Below are positions 8,837-18,246 of a stretch of DNA of 64,000 bases, piece after piece. The translations under genes and the position numbers were made by a program. The stretch comes from JABDIY01 sp963803875. GTDB lineage: Bacteria > Actinomycetota > Acidimicrobiia > Acidimicrobiales > SZUA-35. The DNA lies in assembly GCA_963803875.1 (NCBI GenBank), contig CAWDOA010000016.1, positions 124,001-188,000 of the forward strand. Reading direction: 5' to 3'. Numbering within the stretch: the first letter of the stretch is position 1; each line of letters begins with the position of its first letter. Under the pieces are notes generated by a model. It was not told the origin of the DNA. It did no database searches and saw nothing but the letters and a program-made list of their open reading frames with translations.

Positions 8837-9694
8837 TTACTCCGATGCGACTTCTTGGTCTTCGGCGGAATGGGGGCCGGGACATTCTTCGGAATCTTCG
8901 GGGTTCCCGGTTGCGCCCGGGGTGTACTCGGGGTTGGCACAGGTGAGGAACAGTTCGAGGTCTACGGCGTGGTCGGGCAGGATTCCCTCTGCCACCTCGC
9001 GCATGTGTTCCATCCATTCCTGGTAGGCCTCACCGCTGGTGTCCTCGCCACCCAGGGTTGCGCGCTCGTGGAACACAATCAGTTCGAGCTCGTTCTGGGT
9101 GATGGCGCCGGTGTCGTAGTTGGGCATGACGCCGCGTGCACCGGCCACTCGAACCCCGCCCGGCCGTTCGGGATCGCCGTAGTCGTCGCCAGCGATGGCA
9201 GCCGAGCCGCGCGCTATATGAACGATTTGGTCGATCGGTTCAGGGAACGTGGCATAGATCGCACCGTCGGAGAACTGGTAGCCAACGCCACCGCCACCGC
9301 CGGCGCCATGGCAACCCGCACAGCCCTGCGAGCTGTACAGGGCGGCAGATTCGATGAACAGCGGGTCCTCGACCTCAGGCTGTTGCATGGTGCCGGCAAA
9401 TGAGTACGCCCACAGCAGAGCCAAGAAGGGAATCGCCATCGCCCACATCGGCATTTTCTTACGAGACAGTGCGGCCTGCACAAACGAGGGCACTGGCTTT
9501 TCCGGCTCGGGCTCGGGGTCGCGTGGGATCGCAGCGGCGGCTTGCACGACCGCAGGTGGTTGGGCCGGGCCAGAACTGGCCGAGGCTTCAACCGCTTTGG
9601 AGGCCGAAGAGTCGGCGGCTGCGCCGTCGTCTCCGGTGGACGTTCCTCGGCGAGCCGCAGAGCGCTTGAGCAGATGCTCGGGGATCTCAGTCAC
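8837..9694 (-). CDS. Membrane-anchored monoheme cytochrome c, first gene of the respiratory operon
   Basis: The 285-residue protein starts at GTG 9694 and has three parts: an 80-residue polar N-terminal region beginning VTEIPEHLLKRS, one membrane helix (about 84-100), and an outward cytochrome c domain with CAGCHG at residues 125-130. A methionine in GVMPNYDTG is a likely axial ligand. I prefer this GTG to an upstream in-frame ATG at 9790 for two reasons: the residues VTEIPEHL match the true start of the subunit IV protein at 7023, and a -10-like TACACT lies exactly 7 nt upstream. It heads the cluster that runs on to nuoD. Confidence 0.88.
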   Translation of the reverse strand: MTEIPEHLLKRSAARRGTSTGDDGAAADSSASKAVEASASSGPAQPPAVVQAAAAIPRDPEPEPEKPVPSFVQAALSRKKMPMWAMAIPFLALLWAYSFAGTMQQPEVEDPLFIESAALYSSQGCAGCHGAGGGGGVGYQFSDGAIYATFPEPIDQIVHIARGSAAIAGDDYGDPERPGGVRVAGARGVMPNYDTGAITQNELELIVFHERATLGGEDTSGEAYQEWMEHMREVAEGILPDHAVDLELFLTCANPEYTPGATGNPEDSEECPGPHSAEDQEVASE

Positions 9695-9701
9695 GGCGGA
9701 G

Positions 9702-9707
9702 AGTGTA
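9702..9707 (-). promoter_or_regulatory. Probable -10 element of the respiratory operon (leaderless)
   Basis: TACACT on the minus strand sits 7 nt before the GTG at 9694, a spacing that would make transcription begin at or next to the start codon. No convincing -35 hexamer is visible. It is the only promoter-like site I see in front of the 8837-9694 gene. Confidence 0.5.
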
Positions 9708-9802
9708 GAGGCATGAACGCCGCGCGAACGACTCCAAATCGTTTCGATCACATGTACGTGCCATTCGGCCCGGTGGTGAAGCGTTGCCACGACACCTTTG
9801 CA

Positions 9803-12153
9803 CTACGGAACGGTCCCCGTGGCGACAACGAACCCAGGCGCTTGTGTGAGCTCGACGAGAAGCCGGTCGATGGGCTCGCCATCGGCCAATCGTGTCACCA
9901 GTCGGGCCACAACTCGCTCAGCTTCTCCAACTGACTCTGCGATCGTTTCCAGCAGTTCACGCTCGTCTGTGATCTCCCAGAGCGCACCGAATTCACCGGA
10001 GGTACGAAGCTGCTCCGCTATCGACACAAGACCGGTGGGGCTGGCAGACGCAGATTCGCGCCGCAGAGCGGCCAACTGCGATCGAGTGGGCGTTCGCCGG
10101 AGCAAGGCTACATGGAGGCGCTCCAGGGCGCCGTCTGCAGAAGACTGCGGCGAAGCCGTGCCTGTCGCTCGAATGAACTCCGGGCTTTCGCTGAAGCCCA
10201 GCACAACCGAGCCGCGAGATGAACCCTTGGCCAAAATCCCCACCCAGTAGTCGTAACCATTGCGATCCGGCAACCGCCCCAGGACGTTCAGGTACAGCCG
10301 CTCCACGAATCGTTCATCGGAGAGCTCACCGTAGGTGATTCTGAACTCCAGGGATTGAGCAAACGAGTCAGCGATTGCTTCCAGCGAGACCCCATCAGCT
10401 CGAACGTTGCGCCAGTAGTCCATTCCGGTCGAATCAGCCCGCCGGCCGAGGTACGCCTTGTAGAGACGGCCGATCTGTCCATCCAGCGGCATCGGTCTGA
10501 CCGGACCGGCACTCAATCCGACGAGACCGGATTCGTTCCAGAGCCCGTTGCCGATGCTGTTGACTCCTCGTACCCGAAACCAGTACGTGCCCGTCGGTAG
10601 CGATGCGGTCCACTCAGTGTCGTTGGTTCTGTCGGTGTTCCACTCGATGCTGGAACCGTCCCGGTACTGGACTTCGTAGCCGGACACGGGTTCTCCCGAG
10701 GCGACTGGTGGACCCCACGTCAAGGTCGTCCCACCGATCGAGCCGCTGGCGAGGTCTCGAACCCGATTGGGGTTCGCGGGTAAAGGGCCGACGTTCGAGC
10801 CGGCGTGCTTTCGGAATGATCCGATCGCTTGCCGGTGATGGCGATGTCGTACAGCGTGCCGTTCTGCAACCTCTGAAGCCGCAGCGAACCGCTACGTCCC
10901 GCTTCCACCAGCCGGCGAATGGACGGCGGACTGATTCCCGAAGAAGCACGGGGAGAGACGCTGACCTCGTACGACGTCGACAACGTGGAGCGCTGCGACC
11001 AGTCCTCGGACCACACCAATTCGAGCTCGCCGGAGCCAACCTCGATGTCAACGATCGTGGGCTGCATCAAGGTGGTGTCGAGATCCCAGCCGACTTGATC
11101 AAGGACACCGAGGACGGCTGCGTCGATGTGGCGCTGCACTTCGCCGTTCTTCAGCGACGGAGTCATCATGGCACCTGCGTCACTCTCGGCAAGGCTCTCG
11201 TCGAAGTGGCTGTAGGAGGATCCGTTGACGAACCGCTGCGGAGCCGACAGCGGCATCGAGCGCCCGGATCCGATGTCGAACCTCAACGAGCCCGAGGTGA
11301 GAGCCGCCACGGCTGACGCAGAGTCGAGATCCACCAAGCGTTGGCCATCAGCATTCACAACGTAGTCGTCATAGATCGACGGCGGGGAGTGGTCCAGTCG
11401 TACTGTGCCGGTGCGGGACGCCGTGGCCGAGCCGAGGAACCCGAGCCCGTGGGCGATCTCGTGCAACACGACCGAGTAGAGGTCGATCTGACCAAACGCA
11501 GGCTTTCCGTCTGTGCCTATGTACCAGTCATCACCGAGCTCGCTGTTGAGTTCGACCATGATTTCGGGGGTTTGGGCACCATTGATATCGAAGTTGGCAA
11601 GTTGATTGGCCAGAGCAGCCGGATACCAGCGGTCGGTGGGAAATTGCTCAGCGTCTCGATATTCGCCTTCGGTCCCCGCCTGGCCGAGCAGCCGGGGGCC
11701 GAGATCGGTCCAGAGCACCGAGATTTCCAGGGGGGCCGCCGGCGAGAGCGTGAGGGACTCATCCCAGGCTGCAACGGCTGCGTCGACGACCTCCTGAACC
11801 CGTGCAGGGGTGGGCGCCTCATAGGTCGTTGTCATCGTCCCGTCGATCCGGCGACCCCGGGTCGGGCCTGCAAACCTGGCGAAAGCCTGGGCCTCAGCAG
11901 CGAGTGATCGAGCCGGCCGGTGCAGCGATCGGACGGGTTCGGTTGGCGGTGCACCATCGACGGTCTCGATGACCGCAGGTACAGAGCGCCGCTCCAGAGT
12001 CGTTGCGTCAGTAGTGGGTTGGGCCACCGCGGCGGAAACCACACTGGCGAACAGGACAACAACCAATAACGGCGCTGCCGCCATCCGCTGTACATACCGG
12101 GCCCTCACCACCTCACTCCGGCGCGTCACATGGCGCAGAGGGCTTGAGGACAC
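9803..12153 (-). CDS. Secreted HExxH metalloprotease-like protein with fibronectin III and DUF4214 domains (frame broken)
   Basis: Reading from GTG 12153: a signal peptide (hydrophobic stretch ending AAVAQP near residue 45), a protease-like domain containing HEIAHGLGF, a fibronectin type III-like domain, then after a frame break at about 10799-10802 a second fibronectin III-like domain and a DUF4214 domain. The two open frames are 10720-12153 and 9803-10723. One missing base joins them smoothly as ...ESTPA-SNVGPLP. Corrected length is about 783 residues. The third zinc ligand of the common HExxHxxGxxH motif is absent (Gly at that position), so catalysis is unproven. A paralogue with the same order lies at 14650-16251. 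It is probably extracellular. Confidence 0.8.
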
Positions 12154-12159
12154 ACCCGA

Positions 12160-12169
12160 AGCGTAGGCT
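12160..12169. promoter_or_regulatory. Symmetric bidirectional -10 element between metalloprotease and pgi
   Basis: AGCGTAGGCT reads as TAGGCT on the plus strand (12164-12169) and TACGCT on the minus strand (12160-12165), sharing the central TA. The plus element is 7 nt before the pgi ATG at 12177; the minus element is 6 nt before the metalloprotease GTG at 12153. Both genes would give leaderless transcripts from one 10-bp symmetric core. Confidence 0.6.
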
Positions 12170-12176
12170 CCTCACA

Positions 12177-13691
12177 ATGGAACTGTCGTCAAACCTCGGA
12201 CCATTACACGAACCGGTAACAGTGATGATGCGTTCTCTGGCTTCGGTCGATTCGGTCAACCGAATCTGGGACGGTGATCACACCCTTTGGTCAGACGATC
12301 CGACCGAGATTTCGGACCGGCTTGGATGGCTTCATGTCCTTGCCGAGATGGATGCATCGGTATCGGAAATGGAGATGTTCGCGGCCGGCGTGAGGGCTGA
12401 CGGACTCACCAAGGTCGTGTTGTGCGGAACGGGAGGATCCTCTCTGTTTCCCGAAGTACTGGCGCAGACGTTCCCGCCGGCCGAAGGCCTACCGCTCTCG
12501 GTCATCGATACCACCGACCCTGCGGCCATCGATCGGGTCCTCTCCGACCGCCGGGCAACCGAGACACTCTTCATCGGTGCATCCAAGAGCGGGTCCACGA
12601 TCGAGACAAAGAGTCAGCTGGAGACATTCTGGAGCCGACTCCAACGGGGGTCTCAGTTCACAGTGATCACCGACCCGGGATCGCAGTTCGTCGCCACCGC
12701 CGACCGGAACGGATTTCGGCGAGTTTTCCTCAATCGCAGCGACATCGGCGGTCGTTTTTCGGCCCTGTCGTACTTCGGTCTGGTCCCGGGAGCGTTGGTC
12801 GGGGCACCCGTCGCCGAGTTGTTGCGCACCGCACGCGAACTGACCCCAGCCCTGCGCCGCCCGGAGCAGAACAACGCCGGCGTGATCCTCGGGGCATGCC
12901 TCGGGGTCGCCGCCCAACACGGAAGGGACAAGGCAACCCTTCTGTTGGATCCCCGGATTCGGTCATTCGGCGTCTGGCTCGAACAACTTCTGGCTGAATC
13001 AACCGGCAAACTGGGACAGGGGATCGTGCCGATCGTTGATGAGCCACCCTCTGTCGAGGTGTACGGCGATGACCGCTTCTTCGTGGTCATAGGGTCACCT
13101 GAGGGAGTCGAGTGCATCCCTGAAGATGCGCCGGTTGTCCGGATCTCGCTGTCCGGAGCAGTCGATCTCGGTGCTCAGGTGTTGCTGTGGGAGTTCGCGA
13201 CCGCAATCGCCGGAGTTGTTCTCGGAGTTAATCCCTTCGACCAACCCGACGTGGCGTCGGCGAAAGCTGCGACCACGGACCTTTTGCGCTCCGGATTCCC
13301 GGCTATCCAATTGTCACCGGTCCCTGATCTGCTGGCTCGGGTGCAACGCGGTGACGTCCTCAACCTGTGTGCCTACGTCGACGGGGCATCGAGCACCGCA
13401 GACCGTCTGAAGCGCAAGCTGTCCGAGCTCGGCCAGCGACTCGAGGTGCCCACGACCTTCGGGATCGGACCCCGCTACTTGCACTCCACCGGGCAGCTTC
13501 ACAAGGGCAAGCCAAAACGTTTCGTTACCGTCCAGGTCGTGGCCGAAGACCGCACCGACGTCGATATCCCGGGCGAGACATTCACATTCGGCCAGTTGAA
13601 GGCGGCTCAGGCCGCCGGGGATTTCCGAGCGCTTCAGAACGCCGGGGCACGGGTTGGCAGAGTCGCTCTCACCGAGTTCCTCGACGCCTGA
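12177..13691 (+). CDS. pgi: Glucose-6-phosphate isomerase
   Basis: This enzyme interconverts glucose-6-phosphate and fructose-6-phosphate in glycolysis and gluconeogenesis. The SIS-fold signatures are present: CGTGGSSLFPE, SKSGSTIET, DIGGRFSALSYFGLVP, and the C-terminal HSTGQLHKGKP. The 504-residue protein resembles the isomerase half of the transaldolase-isomerase fusions found in some bacteria, but no transaldolase domain precedes it here. I chose ATG 12177 over an upstream in-frame start at 12144 because a TAGGCT -10 element lies 7 nt before it. It converges on the next gene with a 6-bp gap. Confidence 0.9.
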   Translation: MELSSNLGPLHEPVTVMMRSLASVDSVNRIWDGDHTLWSDDPTEISDRLGWLHVLAEMDASVSEMEMFAAGVRADGLTKVVLCGTGGSSLFPEVLAQTFPPAEGLPLSVIDTTDPAAIDRVLSDRRATETLFIGASKSGSTIETKSQLETFWSRLQRGSQFTVITDPGSQFVATADRNGFRRVFLNRSDIGGRFSALSYFGLVPGALVGAPVAELLRTARELTPALRRPEQNNAGVILGACLGVAAQHGRDKATLLLDPRIRSFGVWLEQLLAESTGKLGQGIVPIVDEPPSVEVYGDDRFFVVIGSPEGVECIPEDAPVVRISLSGAVDLGAQVLLWEFATAIAGVVLGVNPFDQPDVASAKAATTDLLRSGFPAIQLSPVPDLLARVQRGDVLNLCAYVDGASSTADRLKRKLSELGQRLEVPTTFGIGPRYLHSTGQLHKGKPKRFVTVQVVAEDRTDVDIPGETFTFGQLKAAQAAGDFRALQNAGARVGRVALTEFLDA

Positions 13692-13697
13692 AGTCCG

Positions 13698-14588
13698 TTA
13701 TTGAAGCCGGTCGTGCAGCGAGTCGTCGCGGTCAGTTCCAGCCATCAACCAACCAAGCCCTTTCGCTAGCACCGAGGCCGCTGGGCGGACCATGAGCTGA
13801 TCGGCAAACGGCACCACCGGCAGCCGGAGCATCCGCTGAGCGTACGCCGGCAACGAAGCCGCTGCGGAGGCGAACAGCACCCCGTAGGGCGCCCGGCCAA
13901 GGGGATGCAGGTCTGGGGGGATTGCCAGAAACCGCACCGCAGCTCTCGCTTCGGGTGTCGATTCGAGCTCGCTGCGATAGTCCTCCAGGCACGCCCGAAG
14001 TCGAGCCACTGTCTCAGGGAGGTGGGTGGCACCAACGCCTCGACCAACGATCGCTGACTCGAGCACGTATTGATCTTCTTCGGCAACGGTCAGACGACAC
14101 GAGCCGTGCCGCCGGAAACTCTCGAGGAAGCTGTCGACCTGCACCACGTGGACCCATCGCAGGAGATGTGGATCGCTCGCCGCGAACGGTCGGCCTTGAC
14201 GATCAACCCCAGCGACAGAGGAGTGGACCGACCGCACAACCTCCATCGCCTGCCGGGCGGTGGCGGTCGAACCGAATGTGGTAGCTGCGACGAAACGGCC
14301 GGTCCGGTTGAGGCGGCCCCAGGGGTCCTCACGGTAGTTGCTGTGCTGATCGACCCCCGCCATGGCGAGAGGGTGCAGCGACTGAAAGAGCAGACTTCGA
14401 ATCCCGCCCACGAGCACCGAGGAATCACCGTTTACTCGCCACATCATCGAAGCGGGACCGAACAATCCAGGATCCGCTGCACTGGCCAGCTCACCAGGAG
14501 AAAGCCGCTCATCGCCAGCGATCAGATCCATCATTGCTTTTCCACCGATGCGTTGCGCCGCACCGACCGCTTCACCAATGACTGTCAC
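13698..14588 (-). CDS. MpaB-family (DUF2236) oxygenase-like protein
   Basis: The 296-residue protein matches the DUF2236/MpaB family, whose members include heme-dependent rubber-degrading and mycophenolic acid pathway oxygenases. The typical block is HPLAMAGVDQHSNYREDPWGRL followed by RTGRFVAATTFG and, later, LRWVHVVQVDSFLESF. His residues in these blocks are candidates for metal or heme binding. The start is GTG 14588. The substrate is unknown. It is flanked by the two metalloprotease-like genes on the same strand but has its own promoter-like sequence. Confidence 0.85.
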   Translation of the reverse strand: MTVIGEAVGAAQRIGGKAMMDLIAGDERLSPGELASAADPGLFGPASMMWRVNGDSSVLVGGIRSLLFQSLHPLAMAGVDQHSNYREDPWGRLNRTGRFVAATTFGSTATARQAMEVVRSVHSSVAGVDRQGRPFAASDPHLLRWVHVVQVDSFLESFRRHGSCRLTVAEEDQYVLESAIVGRGVGATHLPETVARLRACLEDYRSELESTPEARAAVRFLAIPPDLHPLGRAPYGVLFASAAASLPAYAQRMLRLPVVPFADQLMVRPAASVLAKGLGWLMAGTDRDDSLHDRLQ

Positions 14589-14595
14589 GTCTCAG

Positions 14596-14601
14596 ACGGT
14601 A
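14596..14601 (-). promoter_or_regulatory. Probable leaderless -10 of the MpaB-family gene
   Basis: TACCGT on the minus strand lies 7 nt before GTG 14588, with the same geometry as the other leaderless starts in the window. No ribosome binding site is present. Confidence 0.5.
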
Positions 14602-14649
14602 ACCTGCCAGCGCCATTCGTGGCAGGTCGGGCATCCCCCAAAACGCGGC

Positions 14650-16251
14650 CTAGTAGGGGTGGGCCGCAATGAATTCAGGTGATGTGGCGATCCAGCGCAC
14701 AATGGAACCCCGATCGAGACGCCCTGATGAAAGCAGTCCGGACCAGTATCTGAAACCAGCACCATCGGACACGCGGCCCAAAACGTTCATGTAGATGCGC
14801 TGGAGGTAACGCTCGTTGCTCAAGCCGCCGTAGCGCCGCTCGAATTCGCCCGAAGAGGCGAATGCACGGGCGATACGGTCCAGGGAGACGCCTGACTGAT
14901 GGAGCCCAATCCAATACTTGGCGCCAGCCACATCGGCCTCCCGGTTGAAGAACGCCCAATAGAGGCGCAGCACGCTTCCATACTCCGGTCGGTAATCATC
15001 TGAGGCCACTAGCTCGTCCAGGGTGGCCGCCGACTTCATCACCGGTCGTGGCACTGCTGTCCGGGCAACAGAAACCGAGTCAGAAGATGCCACCGCTCGA
15101 ATTTCCGCCGTATCGGGTTTCACTCCATCGGGAAGCATGAACCGTTCCACCGCACCGGGCAGATCGGTCGTTGAGATAACAGAGCCACCCCGCAACAGCA
15201 CGACCCGTACGGTTTCCGGCGGCGGCGCGGTTGCCGAAAGGTCAATGCGCCACCGAAGCGTCGACCCATCCACAACGACGTTGCGTGGAACTGCGGGCGG
15301 TTCCGCGATCGGCAAACCGATACGAGCGAGCGTCCCGATCACGGGTGCGTCGAGTGCAAGACGAGCACCGTTTGTCAAACCGGCGTACATCAATGCCCCC
15401 GGCTCGGTGTCTGTGAGCGAGATGGCATTGCCGAAATGTGACAACCCCGTGAGGCTGTCCGACTTCAGCGGGAACAACCGTCCACCGCCGATATCAATCC
15501 ACACGTCATCGTTGGCAAACGCGACCGACTGTTCCGCGGCACCCATATCGACCAGGCGACGGCCCTGGGAGTACAGGTTGCGATCAAACTGCTCGGTGCG
15601 CCCGGTCAGAACCGTATGACCCTCGCTATCCGCCGTGGTTTCCACAGTGAATCCGAGTGCGTGGACAAGCTCATGGGCAAAGGCCGACCGGAAGTCGTAC
15701 AGATTGGCCGGCACGGTGGAACTCGACCCGAAGTACCACGGTTGTGTGGATCCCATCGATACAAAACCGTCGACCGGGCCAGCGGCATGTTGTCCACCAA
15801 ACCGTGCGTCGGCAACGGCTGCTGGATAGTACTGACCTCCCCGGCTGATGATCACAGGACCACCAACACCCAGTGATGACTGGGGCGTCCAACCCACGGC
15901 GAGTTGGACTGCGTTCGGGGGCAGTGCCAACACCGAATCGAACTCATCGAGGACCGACTCGATGACACCCCGCGCCTCAGCGGGTACCGCTTCTTCGTAC
16001 GACGCGGTGATGCCGTCATTCTCAGATGTCCGCAGTTGCAGGCCGTTGCCGGCCGCAAGCTTTTCGAGATCCCGCAGAACATCGCCCTTGTCACCAGCAA
16101 CCGCATCGACGCGTACCGTGACTGCTGACGACGCACTCACTGGTGCCGAACCGATAAGACCAACGACAACCGCCATCACGAACGCGACACCAAGTCGTCG
16201 TAGCGCAGTTGAGCGATCGGTCAAGGCCGACCGGAAATAGGAAGATTGCAT
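14650..16251 (-). CDS. Secreted HExxH metalloprotease-like protein with DUF4214 domain (paralogue, intact)
   Basis: The 533-residue protein has a signal peptide (hydrophobic core about 22-40, ending PVSASS), a protease-like domain with HELVHALGF near residue 204 and a later SHFGN...LMYAG stretch, a short beta-rich linker, and a C-terminal DUF4214 domain (about 415-530). The same domain order, minus the fibronectin III domains, is seen in the gene at 9803-12153, so the two are paralogues. As there, the third ligand of HExxHxxGxxH is missing (Val). DUF4214 domains are often found on secreted or surface proteins. The substrate is unknown. Confidence 0.85.
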   Translation of the reverse strand: MQSSYFRSALTDRSTALRRLGVAFVMAVVVGLIGSAPVSASSAVTVRVDAVAGDKGDVLRDLEKLAAGNGLQLRTSENDGITASYEEAVPAEARGVIESVLDEFDSVLALPPNAVQLAVGWTPQSSLGVGGPVIISRGGQYYPAAVADARFGGQHAAGPVDGFVSMGSTQPWYFGSSSTVPANLYDFRSAFAHELVHALGFTVETTADSEGHTVLTGRTEQFDRNLYSQGRRLVDMGAAEQSVAFANDDVWIDIGGGRLFPLKSDSLTGLSHFGNAISLTDTEPGALMYAGLTNGARLALDAPVIGTLARIGLPIAEPPAVPRNVVVDGSTLRWRIDLSATAPPPETVRVVLLRGGSVISTTDLPGAVERFMLPDGVKPDTAEIRAVASSDSVSVARTAVPRPVMKSAATLDELVASDDYRPEYGSVLRLYWAFFNREADVAGAKYWIGLHQSGVSLDRIARAFASSGEFERRYGGLSNERYLQRIYMNVLGRVSDGAGFRYWSGLLSSGRLDRGSIVRWIATSPEFIAAHPY

Positions 16252-16334
16252 GTGCGTTTACAGAGCAGGCGGGCGGAATACTCTGCAGAGGCATTCCAGC
16301 ACCAGATGACCTCCAACCGAAGGGGCAGTAGTGC

Positions 16335-16941
16335 CTACCGCCTGGGCCGAGCCCCCGGCTCGTACTTCCGGGCCTCTCCGACAACGAAGGTCATGACAGA
16401 GGCAGGCGCTCCAACTGACTACTCGCTTGACCGTGGTCAGCTGCCACCCCGCAGCCCGGAGAAACGCCGGAATATCGCGGTGGAACGAGAGCCCGAGCCT
16501 CCTGGTGAAGAGCGGTCGAGCCACACGTTGGATCATCGAAGCGAGCCCGACGCCGAGAGTCGGCTCAACGAACACGAACCTCGTGCCGACCGGAGCAGTT
16601 TCTCCCAGCGCAGCAATCGCAGCCCCCGAAGCAGCCCGCCGCCACAGCGACAGATAGGAAATGATCATTACCGGTCCGCTGTGAGATCGGATCCACTGGG
16701 GCAAATCCTTGAATCGGTCGGCGGTGACCGCCACGGCACTCTCCGAATTCGCCTTGAGTACTCGATCGACGTGGATATTGAGGGCCTGCACCCTGCGCGC
16801 CGACACGATGCAGACGGGCATTGCAGCGTCGGCAATGACCTCTGCAAGGTGTTCGATCAGCTCATGATCGGAAACGCCAGACGACGCAGCGAGATCGACA
16901 CCGGCAGGATTGATCTCAGGCGTCCAGTCCGAATGCGTCAT
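16335..16941 (-). CDS. Class I SAM methyltransferase-like protein (frame broken near C-terminus)
   Basis: From ATG 16941 the frame encodes a protein whose second half matches the end of class I methyltransferases: FVEPTLGVG, then HRDIPAFLRAAGWQL. The direct frame then runs into unrelated sequence and stops at 16258. A one-base shift at about 16413-16423 instead gives VGAPASVMTFVVGEARKYE and a stop at 16335, which is the normal type of ending. Corrected length is about 201 residues. The glycine-rich SAM motif I is not recognisable, so activity is uncertain. The gene overlaps the end of the aspartokinase gene by 26 bp and is likely co-transcribed with it. Confidence 0.55.
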
Positions 16942-18142
16942 GAAGGAACTGCACCGATTCCTCGGCTCGATCGGCAGCAACCACACAGCTGATGCGGATT
17001 GCACTGGTCGAGATCATTTCGATGTTGACCCCGTTGTTGGCAAAGGTCTCGAACATCGTGGCAGCGACCCCGGGGTTCGATTTCATACCGGCACCCACGA
17101 CAGACACGCGACCGATCGCCTCGTCGGTGCTGACCCGATCGGCTCCGATCTTGGTCAACACTCCACTTTCGAGGAGGTCGCGGGTGCGTTCAACGTCGTC
17201 GCTGGGAACGGTGAAAGAAATGTCGGTTCGGCCCTTTTCACTGACGTTCTGAACGATCATGTCGACGTTCACCTCGGCCTCGGCCAGTGCCCGGAACAAC
17301 TCAGCAGATACACCGGGCTTGTCAGGAACGTTCACAACCGTGACCTTCGCCTCGGATAGATCGTGGGTAACGGCGCGGATGATGGGACGCTCCATGGCGG
17401 CCTCCTCGTGTGGATAGTCGCGAACAACAAGCGTGCCGGGTTCCCAGGTGAACGCGGACCGAATGTGAAGCGGAACTCCGTAGTTGTGAGCCACCTCGAC
17501 CGACCGCATCGCGGGCTTGGGGCAACCGGTGGCCGTCATCTCCAGGAGTTCGTCGAAGGTGATGCAGCTCATCTTCTTGGCGGCGTTGACAACTCTCGGG
17601 TCAGCAGAGAACACACCGGACACGTCGGTGTAGAGCTCACACATTTCGGCGTTCAGGACCTGTGCCAACGCAACCGCAGTGGTGTCGGAACCACCACGGC
17701 CCAGAAACGTTACGTCTCGATCGGCCGAAACACCTTGGCTACCGGCAACAACGGGCAGAATGCCTTTGGACAACGCTTCTTCGATACGAATCGGCGTGAT
17801 CTCCAGGATCTTCGCATTCTCGTGGTTTCCGTCGGTGTTGAATCCGGCTTGGCTGCCGGTGAACGATGAAGCTTCGACGTTCAGATCCGCCAGCGCCATA
17901 CACAGCAGGGCACAGGCCTTGCGTTCTCCCGCCGTGATCAGCATGTCCATTTCTCTTCCGGGTCGAACCTTGGAGACTTCGCGGGCCATACGGAGCAGCT
18001 CGTCGGTTTCCTTACCCATGGCCGAAACCACGAGGACCACCTCCATGCCTCGCCGCTGACAGCGAGCCACATGATCGGCAACCGCTCGAATCCGGTCGGG
18101 ATCGGCTACGGAGGTTCCCCCGAATTTCTGGACAACGCGCAC
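16916..18142 (-). CDS. lysC: Aspartate kinase
   Basis: This catalyses the first step of the aspartate pathway to Lys, Thr and Met. The kinase signature KFGGTSVADPDR lies at the N-terminus and FLGRGGSDTTAVALA in the catalytic core. Two ACT regulatory domains make up the C-terminal third, so feedback inhibition by amino acids is expected. From GTG 18142 the protein has 408 residues, the usual actinobacterial length; a longer in-frame start at 18247 would add a non-conserved tail. It is divergent from asd, the next enzyme of the pathway, across 117 bp, so the two may share control. Confidence 0.93.
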   Translation of the reverse strand: MRVVQKFGGTSVADPDRIRAVADHVARCQRRGMEVVLVVSAMGKETDELLRMAREVSKVRPGREMDMLITAGERKACALLCMALADLNVEASSFTGSQAGFNTDGNHENAKILEITPIRIEEALSKGILPVVAGSQGVSADRDVTFLGRGGSDTTAVALAQVLNAEMCELYTDVSGVFSADPRVVNAAKKMSCITFDELLEMTATGCPKPAMRSVEVAHNYGVPLHIRSAFTWEPGTLVVRDYPHEEAAMERPIIRAVTHDLSEAKVTVVNVPDKPGVSAELFRALAEAEVNVDMIVQNVSEKGRTDISFTVPSDDVERTRDLLESGVLTKIGADRVSTDEAIGRVSVVGAGMKSNPGVAATMFETFANNGVNIEMISTSAIRISCVVAADRAEESVQFLHDAFGLDA

Positions 18143-18148
18143 ACCGCA

Positions 18149-18154
18149 ATCGTA
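18149..18154 (-). promoter_or_regulatory. Probable leaderless -10 of aspartate kinase
   Basis: TACGAT on the minus strand lies 6 nt before GTG 18142. This supports the GTG start over the upstream alternative. The -35 region is not recognisable. Confidence 0.45.
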
Positions 18155-18246
18155 TTGCCTCGGCTCGCGGTTGCGCCCCGCAGTTGACGCACTTCGCTCT
18201 TTTGCGATCACCCACAAACCAGGGGGTCGAAACGAAGACGAGGGCA

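Noticed and set aside
16246..16992. Plus-strand open frame of 248 codons opposite the methyltransferase-like gene
   Set aside because: It is polar, Arg/Ser-rich and without recognisable domains. The minus strand shows a methyltransferase C-terminus when one indel is repaired.
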